From Maridesulfovibrio sp050916235 (GTDB lineage Bacteria > Desulfobacterota > Desulfovibrionia > Desulfovibrionales > Desulfovibrionaceae), in NCBI RefSeq assembly GCF_050916235.1, contig NZ_CP104854.1, positions 2,480,001-2,544,000 on the forward strand: a stretch of 64,000 bases of DNA, read 5' to 3'. The translations under genes were made by a program, and so were the position numbers. The notes under the pieces are model-generated. The model ran no database searches. It was not told where the DNA came from and saw nothing but the letters and a program-made list of their open reading frames with translations. Shown here piece by piece: positions 40,969 through 49,632 of the stretch; the stretch's first letter is position 1, and every line of letters starts with the position of its first letter.

Positions 40969-41946
40969 ATGAAAAATATTAGTACCATCGGCATTGATTT
41001 GGCAAAAAATGTTTTTCAACTTCATGGAGTAGATTCTGCGGGAAAGGTTGTTTTGAAAAAAAGGCTTACTCGGCGAAATATTCTACCATATTTCGCGAAT
41101 TTAAAACCTTGTCTAATTGGCATTGAAGCTTGTTGTGGATCTCATTTTTGGGCTCGTGAATTAGAACAACTCGGACATGATGTTCATCAAATGCCACCGC
41201 AGTATGTAAAGGCCTACGTCAAGACAAACAAAAACGACGCAAATGATGCTGAAGCCGTTTGTGAAGCTGTATCTAGACCCAACATGAGATTTGTCCCGAC
41301 AAAAAGCAAAGAACAACTGAGTCTTCAAGCTTTGCATCGCATAAGAGAACGGTTGGTCAGAAACAGGACAAGTTTATGCAACCAGATCAGAGGACTTCTG
41401 CTGGAATCTGGAATTTCTGTTTCTCAAGGCATATCCAAAATACGCAATATGCTACCGATTCTTTTTGAAGACTTGTCTAACCAGTTAACAATAATTGAAA
41501 GAAATTATCTTTCTGACCTTTACACTGAGTTAGTCGATTTGGATGGCAAAATTATCAACATTGAAAAACAACTTCAGAATTTATCCAGACTGTCTACTGA
41601 ATGCCAAAAATTACAGAACATTCCAGGCATTGGTCTATTGACAGCAACAGCTTTAGTTTCTGCTATCGGCGATGTGCATACTTTCAAAAATGGAAGACAG
41701 TTTGCCGCATGGATCGGTTTAACACCACGCCAACATTCTTCTGGAGGAAAAGATAGATTGATGGGTATCAGTAAACGAGGCAACAGCTATCTTAGAAAAT
41801 TACTAATTCATGGGGCCAGAAGCGTTGTTTATCGATGTAGGAATAAGGATGATCAGCGCAGTAAATGGCTTGCAGCGGTTGAGAATAGGCGAGGAACAAT
41901 GAAAGCAACTGTAGCTCAAGCAAATAAAACCGCACGTATTATCTAG
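40969..41946 (+). CDS. IS110/IS1111-family transposase (left copy)
   Basis: 325 residues. The N-terminal RuvC-like DEDD half has GIDLAKNVFQLHGV, IGIEACCGSHFWARE and KNDANDAEAV; the C-terminal transposase_20 half has IPGIGLLTATAL and RQHSSGGKDRLMGISKRGN with the catalytic serine region. It ends NKTARII then TAG (41944-41946). Most relatives read W here and continue, and the frame would run 14 more codons to 41988. It is identical in protein to the right copy. Confidence 0.93.
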   Translation: MKNISTIGIDLAKNVFQLHGVDSAGKVVLKKRLTRRNILPYFANLKPCLIGIEACCGSHFWARELEQLGHDVHQMPPQYVKAYVKTNKNDANDAEAVCEAVSRPNMRFVPTKSKEQLSLQALHRIRERLVRNRTSLCNQIRGLLLESGISVSQGISKIRNMLPILFEDLSNQLTIIERNYLSDLYTELVDLDGKIINIEKQLQNLSRLSTECQKLQNIPGIGLLTATALVSAIGDVHTFKNGRQFAAWIGLTPRQHSSGGKDRLMGISKRGNSYLRKLLIHGARSVVYRCRNKDDQRSKWLAAVENRRGTMKATVAQANKTARII

Positions 41947-42195
41947 GCTGTGCTAAAGAAAAATGAAGTATATTGTCAGGTTGCATAGTTTACTAAGAAT
42001 TCTCCTAAAAGATGCACAAGAAATATTTGAGGGCAAACAGGTCAGACCGGCTTTTGAAAAACCTGATATAGGGCAAGGCCTACATGGCCGATGAAGTGAT
42101 AAGGATCGAAAGCGCGGATTCCCATCAAGGCCAGAGAAGTGGATCTATTTAACTGGACCACTCAGCGGCGTTTTTAAGGTGGACAGTTTAACAAG

Positions 42196-43074
42196 TTATG
42201 CCGCCTTGCGAGTGTCCAGATGGGGTACTCCATCTGGGGCGTTGCCCTTTTGATATATCTCCATTGGCTTCTTGCCGTCAAAAGCAAAATGCGGACGATG
42301 GTTGTTGTAGAAGTCAAACCACCTTGCCAAAGATTGTCGCAACTCGCTTCCAGACAAGAATTCACGTAGATAGACGCATTCATATTTTACTGAACGCCAT
42401 AAGCGTTCGATCATCACGTTATCCATCCAGCGTCCACGGCCATCCATGGAGATTTGGACTCCTGTATCTCGCAGTGTTTTAGTGAATTCGTAGCTGGTAA
42501 ACTGACTCCCTTGATCAGTGTTGAAGATTTCGGGGACACCGTATCTGTTCATTGCATCCTCAAGAGCGGCGACGCAGAAATCCGCATCCATGGTGTTGGA
42601 TATTCGCCAAGACAAAACAGACCGGCTATGCCAATCCATGATTGCAACAAGATACAGGAAGCCTTTTTTCATCGGAATATAGGTTATATCAGAGCACCAA
42701 ACATGATTTGGTCTGGAAATTTCTAAATTACGCAGCAAGTACGGATAAATCTTGTGCTCAGGATGTTTCTGACTGGTTCTGGGCTTCTGAAAAACAGCCA
42801 TTAATCCCATCCGGCGCATAAGTCTTTTTACCCGGCCTCTTCCGACTTGATGTCCTTCATCTCGAAGCATATTGCGCATCTGCCGAGTCCCAAGAAATGG
42901 ATAGTCCATAAACAACTCGTCAATCCGTTTCATCAGTGACAGGTTATATTCGGATTCTCCGATGGGCTGGTAGTAATATGTTGAGCGTTGCAAACCAAGA
43001 ATGTTGCACTGTCGCCGAATGCTGAGACACGGATGCCCTTTGTCGACGACTTCACGCCTTCGTTCTGTGCTCAA
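42196..43074 (-). CDS. IS3-family transposase orfB (integrase catalytic part)
   Basis: 292 residues. An HTH_21 region (RQCNILGLQRSTYYY) is followed by an rve integrase core with DDE residues: HVWCSDITYIPM (first D), VPEIFNTDQGSQFTS (second D) and MIERLWRSVKYE (E). It overlaps orfA by 4 bp. In IS3 elements it is usually made as an orfAB fusion by -1 frameshift. Confidence 0.93.
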   Translation of the reverse strand: MSTERRREVVDKGHPCLSIRRQCNILGLQRSTYYYQPIGESEYNLSLMKRIDELFMDYPFLGTRQMRNMLRDEGHQVGRGRVKRLMRRMGLMAVFQKPRTSQKHPEHKIYPYLLRNLEISRPNHVWCSDITYIPMKKGFLYLVAIMDWHSRSVLSWRISNTMDADFCVAALEDAMNRYGVPEIFNTDQGSQFTSYEFTKTLRDTGVQISMDGRGRWMDNVMIERLWRSVKYECVYLREFLSGSELRQSLARWFDFYNNHRPHFAFDGKKPMEIYQKGNAPDGVPHLDTRKAA

Positions 43075-43358
43075 ATTTTTACGAAGGCTTGCTGCAAAAA
43101 ATCTTTTTCGACCGTCAATTGCCCGATTTTGGCGTGCAATTCCTTTATCTGTTCAGCATTATCTTGTTGGACTGTATTTTTTTTGCCGGAAAACATGTCG
43201 ACAAGCCCTTCCTTGGCCTGCTTCTTCCATTTCGAAATCTGGTTGGCATGAACGCCATACTTGGTGGACAATTCGGTAAGGGTATATTCACCAGACAAAG
43301 CGTCAAGTGCTACACGAGCTTTGAACTCTGCGGAAAAGGTTCTTTTCTTCTTGGACAT
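43071..43358 (-). CDS. IS3-family transposase orfA
   Basis: 95 residues. An HTH_Tnp_1 domain (MSKKKRTFSAEFKARVALDA, VHANQISKWKKQ) is followed by a leucine-zipper-like end, as usual for IS3 orfA. Overlap with orfB near a run of A supports frameshift fusion. Confidence 0.92.
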   Translation of the reverse strand: MSKKKRTFSAEFKARVALDALSGEYTLTELSTKYGVHANQISKWKKQAKEGLVDMFSGKKNTVQQDNAEQIKELHAKIGQLTVEKDFLQQAFVKI

Positions 43359-43582
43359 GAAACAGCCTCCTTGGGCTCTTATATGTCCACCTTAAAACGT
43401 GGTCCAGTTTTGTGGACCCACTTCTCAGAGCAGAAAAATGCTTATAAATAGGCCGGATATATGACTGCATCTGACTTTTGATTTGTCTAAAAGTATTACT
43501 TGCCATCTGGGCGGGTCCATATATGCTCTATAGATGACGGACAGTCTCCGAGAGGTTAAGGTCAGCTCATGGAGACGCACTC

Positions 43583-43867
43583 ATGAGTAACCGAAAGTAT
43601 TCAGATGAATTTAAGAAGTCTGCCGCTAAGCTTGTTACTGAGCTTGGCTATTCATATAACGAAGCTGCGGAACAGCTTGGATGTAGCTCCTGGTCAATTC
43701 GACAATGGGCTAAAAAATATGGCAAAATTAAAGATGTTCCACCGGGATTCGAGCATATTTCTGCAGCGGATGAGATGAAAAAGATTCGTGAAGAAAACGC
43801 CAGACTTCGCATGGAGAATGAAATCTTAAAAAAGGCAGCGGCGTACTTTGCCAAGGAGTCCCTATAA
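43583..43867 (+). CDS. IS3-family orfA (left composite)
   Basis: 94 residues with an HTH_Tnp_1 domain (MSNRKYSDEFKKSAAKLVTE, WSIRQWAKKYG) and a heptad helix. An AAAAAAG slippery run at 43829-43835 precedes an open -1 frame that continues into orfB without a stop, so an orfAB fusion is expected. Same protein as the copy at 51889-52173. Confidence 0.93.
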   Translation: MSNRKYSDEFKKSAAKLVTELGYSYNEAAEQLGCSSWSIRQWAKKYGKIKDVPPGFEHISAADEMKKIREENARLRMENEILKKAAAYFAKESL

Positions 43868-43911
43868 AGTACGCTTGGATCTCAAAACAAGAGGGGCTCT
43901 ATCCAGTCATT

Positions 43912-44742
43912 TTGTTGTGCCGAGTTTTGTCCGTTAGTAGAAGTGGTTACTATGACTGGCAAAAAAGGCTGCCAAGTGAGCAGCAGAAACGGCGGGAAAC
44001 GATTCGCCAAGCTGCCAGCGATTCTTACCAAGGTAGTGGCGGAGTTTATGGATACCGAAAAGTACATGAGGACGTAATCGAAGCAGTCGGTTTCTATTGC
44101 TGCCCGGAAACCGTAAGGCGCGTCCTCGCTGCTGAAGGGATGAAGTCTCAAACAGTGCGCAAACATCGTTACCCGAAAACGAAACGGGATGATTCTTTTG
44201 CACCGAACCTGTTGTCGCGGGACTTCACAGCCAGTGCTCCAAATCAGAAATGGGTATCGGACATTACGTACATCCCCACAGGTGAGGGGTGGTTATATCT
44301 GGCAATCGTGCAGGATATCTTTTCGAGAAAGATAGTCGACTGGTCCATGTCCAACCGAGTTGACGCAGACCTGGCGTGTAACGCACTGGACATGGCAATC
44401 AACAACCGCAGTCCTACGGGAGAGGTGCTATTTCACTCAGACCGAGGGAGTCAGTATACCAGTTCCTCCTTTTCATCGGCTCTTCACAGGCACGGCTGTG
44501 TAACCAGTATGAGTCGTCGAGGAAACTGTTGGGACAATGCTGTAGCAGAGAACTTTTTTAGCAAGCTGAAGAGAGAGCGGGTAAACCGCACAATCTATAA
44601 AACTCGGGAACAGGCAAGGCAGGATATCTTCATCTACCTTGAAATTTTCTACAATAGGAAGCGCAGACATGCCGGGATCGGCTATGTCTCGCCCGAACGA
44701 TATGAACAGGAATTTTACCGTAAACCAAAACTAGCTGCTTAA
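43912..44742 (+). CDS. IS3-family orfB transposase (left composite)
   Basis: 276 residues listed from an internal start. The frame is open upstream to the slippery site. The DDE core is visible as KWVSDITYIPTGEGW (D), VLFHSDRGSQYTS (D) and NAVAENFFSKLKRE (E). It resembles IS3/IS150-type integrases. Same protein as the copy at 51014-51844. Confidence 0.93.
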   Translation: MLCRVLSVSRSGYYDWQKRLPSEQQKRRETIRQAASDSYQGSGGVYGYRKVHEDVIEAVGFYCCPETVRRVLAAEGMKSQTVRKHRYPKTKRDDSFAPNLLSRDFTASAPNQKWVSDITYIPTGEGWLYLAIVQDIFSRKIVDWSMSNRVDADLACNALDMAINNRSPTGEVLFHSDRGSQYTSSSFSSALHRHGCVTSMSRRGNCWDNAVAENFFSKLKRERVNRTIYKTREQARQDIFIYLEIFYNRKRRHAGIGYVSPERYEQEFYRKPKLAA

Positions 44743-46059
44743 CCTAAAATGGACTGTCCGTTTTTTGTGTAGCATTTCACCTGCTTTCTCCGCTTCCACC
44801 CGGAGAGCGAAAAAGTGCGGTGACGCATGCCGCACGCAAACCTCTGAGCAACTGGGAAAATGAGCAGGAACAGCTCGTTGGACCTCTGGCTCAGGAAGCG
44901 CGTTCAAAACGGTTGACCCTTGAACGGGCCATCGAGCACCGGCGCAACTTGGCGGCAAAAGCAAAGAACTCTCAGAGTCGGGATTCCATCATTAGAGAAA
45001 TCCGGGAACTCGAAGATGAAATGCCGGAGCTGATCACTGTCCCGCGTCTGCTTGCTGACGACATTACCCCCGAATGTCTGGCTATGCTCATGGAGCAGCA
45101 GAATGAATGCATGTCCATCATAGAAGCAGAGGGTGGCCTCTTTGATACCTTTGCAGGGCGTTACAGTCGTATGCCCAACCTCGATCTGATACTGAAGGCG
45201 TTCAGTGGTGAGCCGTGCCGAGTGGATCGTAAACACGGGCAGTATATCGGCCTGAAACATCCGCTGCTGACTATCTGCGTTACCACCCAGCCGGATGTAC
45301 TGCGTGCAATGGCTGGTAATCCTGAGTTCCGTGGGCGCGGTTTTCTGGCGCGCTTCCTCTACTTTTTTGGACAAAGCAGGCTTGGTTTCCGGGTCGCGGA
45401 GCCTCCGCAAGTTTCATTGCGGGTGGAACGTGCTTTCCTTGAGCGGGTTGAACACCTGCTTTCCCTTAAAAGCAATTCCGAAATGAATGCAAAGAGTCAG
45501 TCCCTGCTGCTTAGTGCCGGGGCATATGAGTCGTGGAAAAACTTCTTTCTGCTCATAGAGGCTGAACTGCGCCCCGGTAACAGCCTGGAGAATATGACCG
45601 ACTGGGCGGGGAAGGTTCCGGGGCAGGTTGCCCGATTGGCCGGTCTGCTGCATCTGGCTTCCGCGCATCAGATTGAGTCAAAGGTGGAGGCATCCATCAT
45701 GATGGCAGCTACTGAGCTTGGAAAGAAGCTCGTTCATCATGCCCGGTATGCATTTCATGATATGGGGTGCGATGAGTTGACTTCCTGCGCTCAGGCTGCG
45801 CTGAAATGGATTGCCGATAGGAGGATTGAGTCCTTCTCGGTCCGTGAATGTCAGCGTGCGATTCGTGGCCGGTTCCCGAAAAAGAAACAGATTGAGCAGG
45901 GCATAACCATGCTTGAGGAGTATGGATACCTCGTCGCTGTTCCGGTTCTGTCTTACGGTCCGGGCCGTCCGTCTGGGCCCTGCTATCGGGTTCATCCGGC
46001 AGTTCATGTGCGTGGACTGACTCCAAAAGATGATTCTAGCCAGCCTACCCACTGTGACA

Positions 46060-46117
46060 CTGTCCGCTACGCGACAGATGTCCCCGTGGGGGCTGGCGAG
46101 GGAGGCAAGCCTCCCTT
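46060..46117 (+). other. Candidate origin of transfer (three hairpins upstream of mobC)
   Basis: Three short hairpins in 58 bp: ctgtc...gacag (46060-46077), ccccgtgggg (46082-46091) and agggaggcaagcctccct (46099-46116, an 8-bp stem). They lie in the last codons of the DUF3987 gene, just before mobC. Mobilisation genes normally lie next to oriT, so this is a positional inference; no nick site was recognised. Confidence 0.4.
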
Positions 46118-46153
46118 CGAACCCTCCGTTTACGCCAGTGAAATGGAGGTCGT

Positions 46154-46450
46154 ATGAGTTCGGCCCGTACTGAATGGTTGAATGTCCGGGTTACACCGGA
46201 GGAGAAAAAGAGCGTTACTGAAGAAGCAGCAGCCAACGGAATGACCAATGGGGACTTTATTCGGCTGCTCTTGGGTAAAAGGCGGGTTCGTAAAAGCAGA
46301 CGTGAAAGGGAGAAGATGCTTCACCTTGCCCGGATCGGGAACAACATCAACCAGCTCGCCCGCTGGGCAAATACATATAAAAGTAATGCCGATTCCGTCC
46401 TCATACTTGCCGAATTGGTCGCAATTGAGAGGGAGCTGAAATGTATATGA
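46154..46450 (+). CDS. mobC: MobC/MbeC-like relaxosome accessory protein
   Basis: 98 residues. The N-terminal ribbon-helix-helix-like part (WLNVRVTPEEKKSVTEEAA) is followed by ARIGNNINQLARWAN (about 56-70), the hallmark of MobC proteins that help the relaxase open oriT. It overlaps the DUF3987 stop by 4 bp and the relaxase start by 10 bp, so it is tightly coupled. Confidence 0.88.
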   Translation: MSSARTEWLNVRVTPEEKKSVTEEAAANGMTNGDFIRLLLGKRRVRKSRREREKMLHLARIGNNINQLARWANTYKSNADSVLILAELVAIERELKCI

Positions 46451-47883
46451 AGGTGTTCCCTCATGGTCGGGGAAATGGAGCTAAGGCCATCGGCTATGTG
46501 ATTGACCCCCGTCGTGACGGGCGCAAAGAATCTCCGCCAGTCGTGCTGCGTGGAGATCCTGAAACCGTGCAACGGGTAATCGGTTCAACTTCCCGTAAAT
46601 GGAAATTTACGTCAGGGGTTCTCTCATGGGCTCCGCAGGACAAGGTTTCACCACAACTCGAAAAAGAGGTCATGGATGATTTTGAGAGGGTGGCCTTCTC
46701 AGGAATGGAGCCGGATCAATATTCAATCCTGTGGGTAAGGCACAGCCATGCCGGTCATCATGAAATGCATTTCATAATTGCGCGTACTGAATTGCGGAGC
46801 GACAGGGCCATGAATCCCTGTCCGCCGAACTGGCAGAAGCAATATGACGTCTGGCGTGACCTCTGGAATGAACGCATGGAGTGGGCAAGACCGGATGAAC
46901 TGAAACGGTCCCGGCTATTGCAACCGGGCAAAGACATTCATTCACCTAAAGGAAAGCAACTGCACGACTTTAGGAAAACCGTAACGGACTATCTCGCTCA
47001 AGGCATTGCCGGGGGCCTGCACAAGGATCGTTCGGATCTGGTCAAGGCCTTGGAGGACGTGGGGCTTTCCGTGGTCCGGCGGGGTAAGGATTACATTACC
47101 TTGGAGTTGCCAGCAGATAAAAAACGAGTCCGACTGAAGGGAGGAATATATGAATCATCTTGGAGATCTGACCGGGAAATTGAGAGAGCGGATGCACGCA
47201 CAGTCTCAGGAAGTGGAGCAGGTCGTCGGCAGCGCATTGAAAGACTTGAGCGGGAACTTGCTGAAATATGCCGAAAACGAGCTGAATTCCATCACAGCAG
47301 ATATGGACGCCCACATCCAGAATCTCAGGATGAAACAGGCCGGAATTTCGGCCAGCTATTGGAAACAAAACATGTTAGCGAATCTCATGTCCGCACTGTT
47401 TCTGGTCATAATGTCAGTCTGCATAACCGCATACTTCGGTTGGAGGATTCAAAGCCAGAACGAAAAGCTGATCCAGCTTACGAGCAGAGTCGACAACCTG
47501 AAAAAGCAGGAGGCCGCACTCAAGGATTGGGGCATAACCATGCATCAGAACGGGCAGCAGAAATATCTGGTATTTCCCAAGGGATTGAAGCTGGAAATCG
47601 CGCAGACAAACAACGGCCTGCCAGCCGTTTTGCTAAAGAGGTAAGTCATGAACGAGTTATCGAAGAGCTTATCGGAGGCCCTAGCCGGAATGGAGAAGGA
47701 GCAGGACCGACGCTTGAAAGAGCAGGATCAGAAAATCGCCGAGCAGGGGTGCAGGATCTCGGAGCTGGAAAAGGAGGTTCGGGGCTGCCGGGACTTGCAG
47801 AGCGAATTGGAGGGTGTTTTGAGGGAATTGGGACGGTTGTGCGGGGGGTGAGGAGGAGTGTGCGACTTAAGTTGTCTCGATAG
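46441..47883 (+). CDS. Relaxase/mobilisation nuclease (MbeA/MOBP-like)
   Basis: 480 residues. The N-terminal relaxase domain (about 1-200) contains the metal-site motif RHSHAGHHEMHFIIARTEL, a tyrosine-bearing start (AIGYVIDPRRDG) and FRKTVTDYLAQG. The C-terminal half is low-complexity and charged because a second pair of genes is read in another frame over the same DNA. The relaxase nicks oriT and leads the transferred strand. A GAGGGA site fits the ATG at 46441. Gene order and nesting match the ColE1 mbe cassette. Confidence 0.88.
   Translation: MYMKVFPHGRGNGAKAIGYVIDPRRDGRKESPPVVLRGDPETVQRVIGSTSRKWKFTSGVLSWAPQDKVSPQLEKEVMDDFERVAFSGMEPDQYSILWVRHSHAGHHEMHFIIARTELRSDRAMNPCPPNWQKQYDVWRDLWNERMEWARPDELKRSRLLQPGKDIHSPKGKQLHDFRKTVTDYLAQGIAGGLHKDRSDLVKALEDVGLSVVRRGKDYITLELPADKKRVRLKGGIYESSWRSDREIERADARTVSGSGAGRRQRIERLERELAEICRKRAEFHHSRYGRPHPESQDETGRNFGQLLETKHVSESHVRTVSGHNVSLHNRILRLEDSKPERKADPAYEQSRQPEKAGGRTQGLGHNHASERAAEISGISQGIEAGNRADKQRPASRFAKEVSHERVIEELIGGPSRNGEGAGPTLERAGSENRRAGVQDLGAGKGGSGLPGLAERIGGCFEGIGTVVRGVRRSVRLKLSR
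47150..47644 (+). CDS. MbeB-like mobilisation protein nested inside the relaxase gene
   Basis: 164 residues read in the +1 frame relative to the relaxase and wholly inside it. The N-terminal amphipathic helix region (LTGKLRERMHAQSQEVEQVV) resembles the MbeB N-terminal domain. A membrane helix lies near 72-95 and a coiled coil near 98-118. A strong GAAGGGAGG ribosome site precedes the ATG. ColE1 MbeB helps the relaxosome reach the membrane and stabilises it. Confidence 0.8.
   Translation: MNHLGDLTGKLRERMHAQSQEVEQVVGSALKDLSGNLLKYAENELNSITADMDAHIQNLRMKQAGISASYWKQNMLANLMSALFLVIMSVCITAYFGWRIQSQNEKLIQLTSRVDNLKKQEAALKDWGITMHQNGQQKYLVFPKGLKLEIAQTNNGLPAVLLKR
47648..47851 (+). CDS. MbeD/MobD-like coiled-coil entry protein nested in the relaxase gene
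   Basis: 67 residues of continuous heptad coiled coil (MNELSKSLSEALAGMEKEQD at the start), in the same frame as the MbeB-like gene and 3 bp after it. A GAGGT site precedes the ATG. The size and composition match MbeD/MobD of ColE1-type plasmids, which act in entry exclusion or mobilisation. Confidence 0.75.
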   Translation: MNELSKSLSEALAGMEKEQDRRLKEQDQKIAEQGCRISELEKEVRGCRDLQSELEGVLRELGRLCGG

Positions 47884-48445
47884 TTATTTGGTCCTTTAGG
47901 TGTTCACCTGACATGTTCTTTGGAATAAGTCTCCATGTCAGGTGAACATCGTAACTACCTGCGTAGTTTGTTGCGTAGAGCGAAGACGAAGAGGGCTGCT
48001 TGGAGGGTTATAAAGAGTTGCCACACTGCTTCACAAGGTTGACTGTCTTTAAGTGGATGCAGGAGAGGAATGTAGTTTTCCCAATTAAAATTCATGCACG
48101 GTTCGCTTACTTTTATTGCTTGGGAAAGTAAGTACGGGCAAACAATTAATGATAGTAATATTGAAAAAGCTCTCAGTGGTCTTTCGCCGTATCCACTAAT
48201 ATAATAATATATGTTTAAATATAATGCTGTGAACCATTCTATTTTAAGTATGTTTCTTTCTGCTTTTTTTCTTGCTACTTTACCTGCTGCTAATAGCTTG
48301 TGTGTAAGAAAAATAGCTATTAAACTGGATAGGCCAATCATGGTATATGGAGCTGTTGATGATATTAGGGTGATTATAAATATCGCAAGAGTTGCTATTG
48401 TAGCAATGTTACCAGCTGTTGAGTTTCTAAGTTGTAGTGGTTCAT

Positions 48446-49632
48446 ACTTGATCTGACAGTCCGCCTTTTTGATGGGACCGAAATTGTCAGTTTAGTTTAA
48501 ACTTTGGACCTTGTCGTTCCAGAGTGCTTTCCCATCCAGCATAGTTGCCAGTGGTGTTCGGCCGCAACACATTTTTCCCTGATGAGATCGTTGCGTGTTG
48601 TATTCATCAATCCAGATATCAAGATCTGTCTGCAATTCTTCTAGTGAAGTATAGATCTTACGTCTGAATGTGACCCTGTAGAATTCATCCAGAATCGTTT
48701 TGTGGAAGCGTTCGCAAATCCCGTTTGTTTGCGGATGACGTGCTTTAGTCTTTGTGTGCTCGATGCCGCAAATGCCAAGAAAGAGCTCGTAATCGTGTTT
48801 CTCAACGCATCCGCAATACTCAGTTCCTCTGTCGGTCAGCATGCGTAGAATGCCCATTTCCTGCTCTGCGAAGAAAGGAAGAACCTTGTCGTTGAGCATA
48901 TCGGCTGCAGTGATCGGTGTTTTGGTTGTGTAGAGCTTTGCGGCTGCCCACTTGGAATAGGTGTCCACAAAAGTCTGCTGGTAGATCCGCCCAACTCCTT
49001 TGATTGTGCCGACATAGAAAGTGTCCTGACTACCCAGATAGCCAGGGTGTGCTGTTTCGATTTCACCGCAGGCCAGATCATCATCCTTTTTCTTCTCAAG
49101 GGCCTGAACCTGCGCCTCGGTGAGTACGACTCCTTGCTCTGCTGAAATCTTCTCCAGCGCAGTCAACCGAAGCTTGAAATTATGGAGATTGTGCCGGAGC
49201 CAAATGGACCTAACACCTGAAGGCGAAACAAAAACGCCCAACTTTCTTAACTCATTACTGGTTCTTGTTTGTCCATGAGCAGGGAAGTCCGTTGCGTAAA
49301 CCACAACAGCGTCTTCGATTGCCTGATCTACCCGATTCTTCAGGTTCGGTTTACGACGAGACTTATCAAAAAGTGCTTCGACTCCGCCTTCTTCCTTGGC
49401 TGAATGATACCGATAAAAGGTATCCCGAGAAAAGCCCATCAGCTTGCAAGCTCTGGAAACATTACCGAGTTCTTCCGCTAGATTCAGCAGACCTATCTTG
49501 TGTTTTATGATGTTTTGATTGAAACTGGACATGTGGTTCTCCTTGGGCATGGTGCCCTGTTTTGATGGTGATTCAGCAATTCCATCAAAAAGGAGAACCT
49601 CTTCTGTTTCAAGAGGAAATGTCAGATCAAGT
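48446..49632 (-). mobile_element. IS481-type insertion sequence
   Basis: Terminal 13-bp perfect inverted repeats acttgatctgaca (48446-48458) and tgtcagatcaagt (49620-49632). Length is 1,187 bp with one transposase gene. No target duplication could be identified with confidence. Confidence 0.85.
48492..49550 (-). CDS. IS481-family transposase
   Basis: 352 residues. An N-terminal HTH (VSRACKLMGFSRDTFYRYHSA), a second HTH near 75-120, then an rve DDE core: GSQDTFYVGTIKGVG (D), RMLTDRGTEYCG (D) and GICERFHKTILDE (E), and the typical C-terminal YNTQRSHQGKMCCGRTPL. The first ATG or the downstream MSSFNQ may be the start. Confidence 0.92.
   Translation of the reverse strand: MPKENHMSSFNQNIIKHKIGLLNLAEELGNVSRACKLMGFSRDTFYRYHSAKEEGGVEALFDKSRRKPNLKNRVDQAIEDAVVVYATDFPAHGQTRTSNELRKLGVFVSPSGVRSIWLRHNLHNFKLRLTALEKISAEQGVVLTEAQVQALEKKKDDDLACGEIETAHPGYLGSQDTFYVGTIKGVGRIYQQTFVDTYSKWAAAKLYTTKTPITAADMLNDKVLPFFAEQEMGILRMLTDRGTEYCGCVEKHDYELFLGICGIEHTKTKARHPQTNGICERFHKTILDEFYRVTFRRKIYTSLEELQTDLDIWIDEYNTQRSHQGKMCCGRTPLATMLDGKALWNDKVQSLN

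Larger units (their letters stand above)
42137..43425 (-). mobile_element. Second IS3-family element inside the IS1111 tail
   Basis: 1,289 bp flanked by a 5-bp direct repeat cagag (42132-42136 and 43426-43430). The uninterrupted target ggccagagcagaa is present in the right IS1111 copy, which proves the boundaries. Imperfect terminal repeats share aactggaccac and tttaaggtggaca. It encodes orfA and orfB. Confidence 0.9.
40856..43523 (+). mobile_element. IS110/IS1111-family element, left copy (interrupted)
   Basis: Subterminal 12-bp inverted repeats atggacccgccc (40863-40874) and gggcgggtccat (43509-43520) lie 7 and 3 bp inside the inferred ends, the layout recalled for IS1111-type elements. 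Net length without the IS3 insertion is 1,374 bp. It encodes one transposase and has a long non-coding tail, which is split at 42136 by the second IS3. Confidence 0.82.
40850..44778. mobile_element. Composite IS (IS3-family element carrying IS1111 and a second IS3), left copy
   Basis: The IS3-family element has ends TTGAAG (40850-40855, outer) and TTTC (44775-44778, inner) and is flanked by 3-bp direct repeats ACC (40847-40849 and 44779-44781). Its left inverted repeat is interrupted after TGAAG by an IS1111-type element and resumes at 43524 with TGCTCTATAG; the right repeat has the matching order TGAAATGCT...CGGACAGTC. The unit is 3,929 bp here and 2,635 bp without the internal IS3 and its 5-bp duplication, exactly the size of the right copy. 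Confidence 0.85.
40591..46157 (+). pseudogene. DUF3987 (primase/helicase-like) gene split by insertion sequences
   Basis: Left part 40591-40849 ends at ESLNLY; right part resumes at 44779-44781 with LLSPLPPGERKSAVTHAARKPLSNWENEQ, the DUF3987 ATP-loop-like region. Removing 40850-44778 and one 3-bp repeat rejoins the frame exactly, giving an intact protein of about 544 residues (86 + 458). DUF3987 proteins are typical of integrative mobilisable elements, where they are often next to AlpA and mobilisation genes. The right part could still be made from a GTG at 44820. Disruption probably inactivates it. Confidence 0.85.

Noticed and set aside
48492..49550. Treating this transposase as another IS3 copy
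   Set aside because: It has a single 352-residue frame, different terminal repeats and IS481-type C-terminal motifs.
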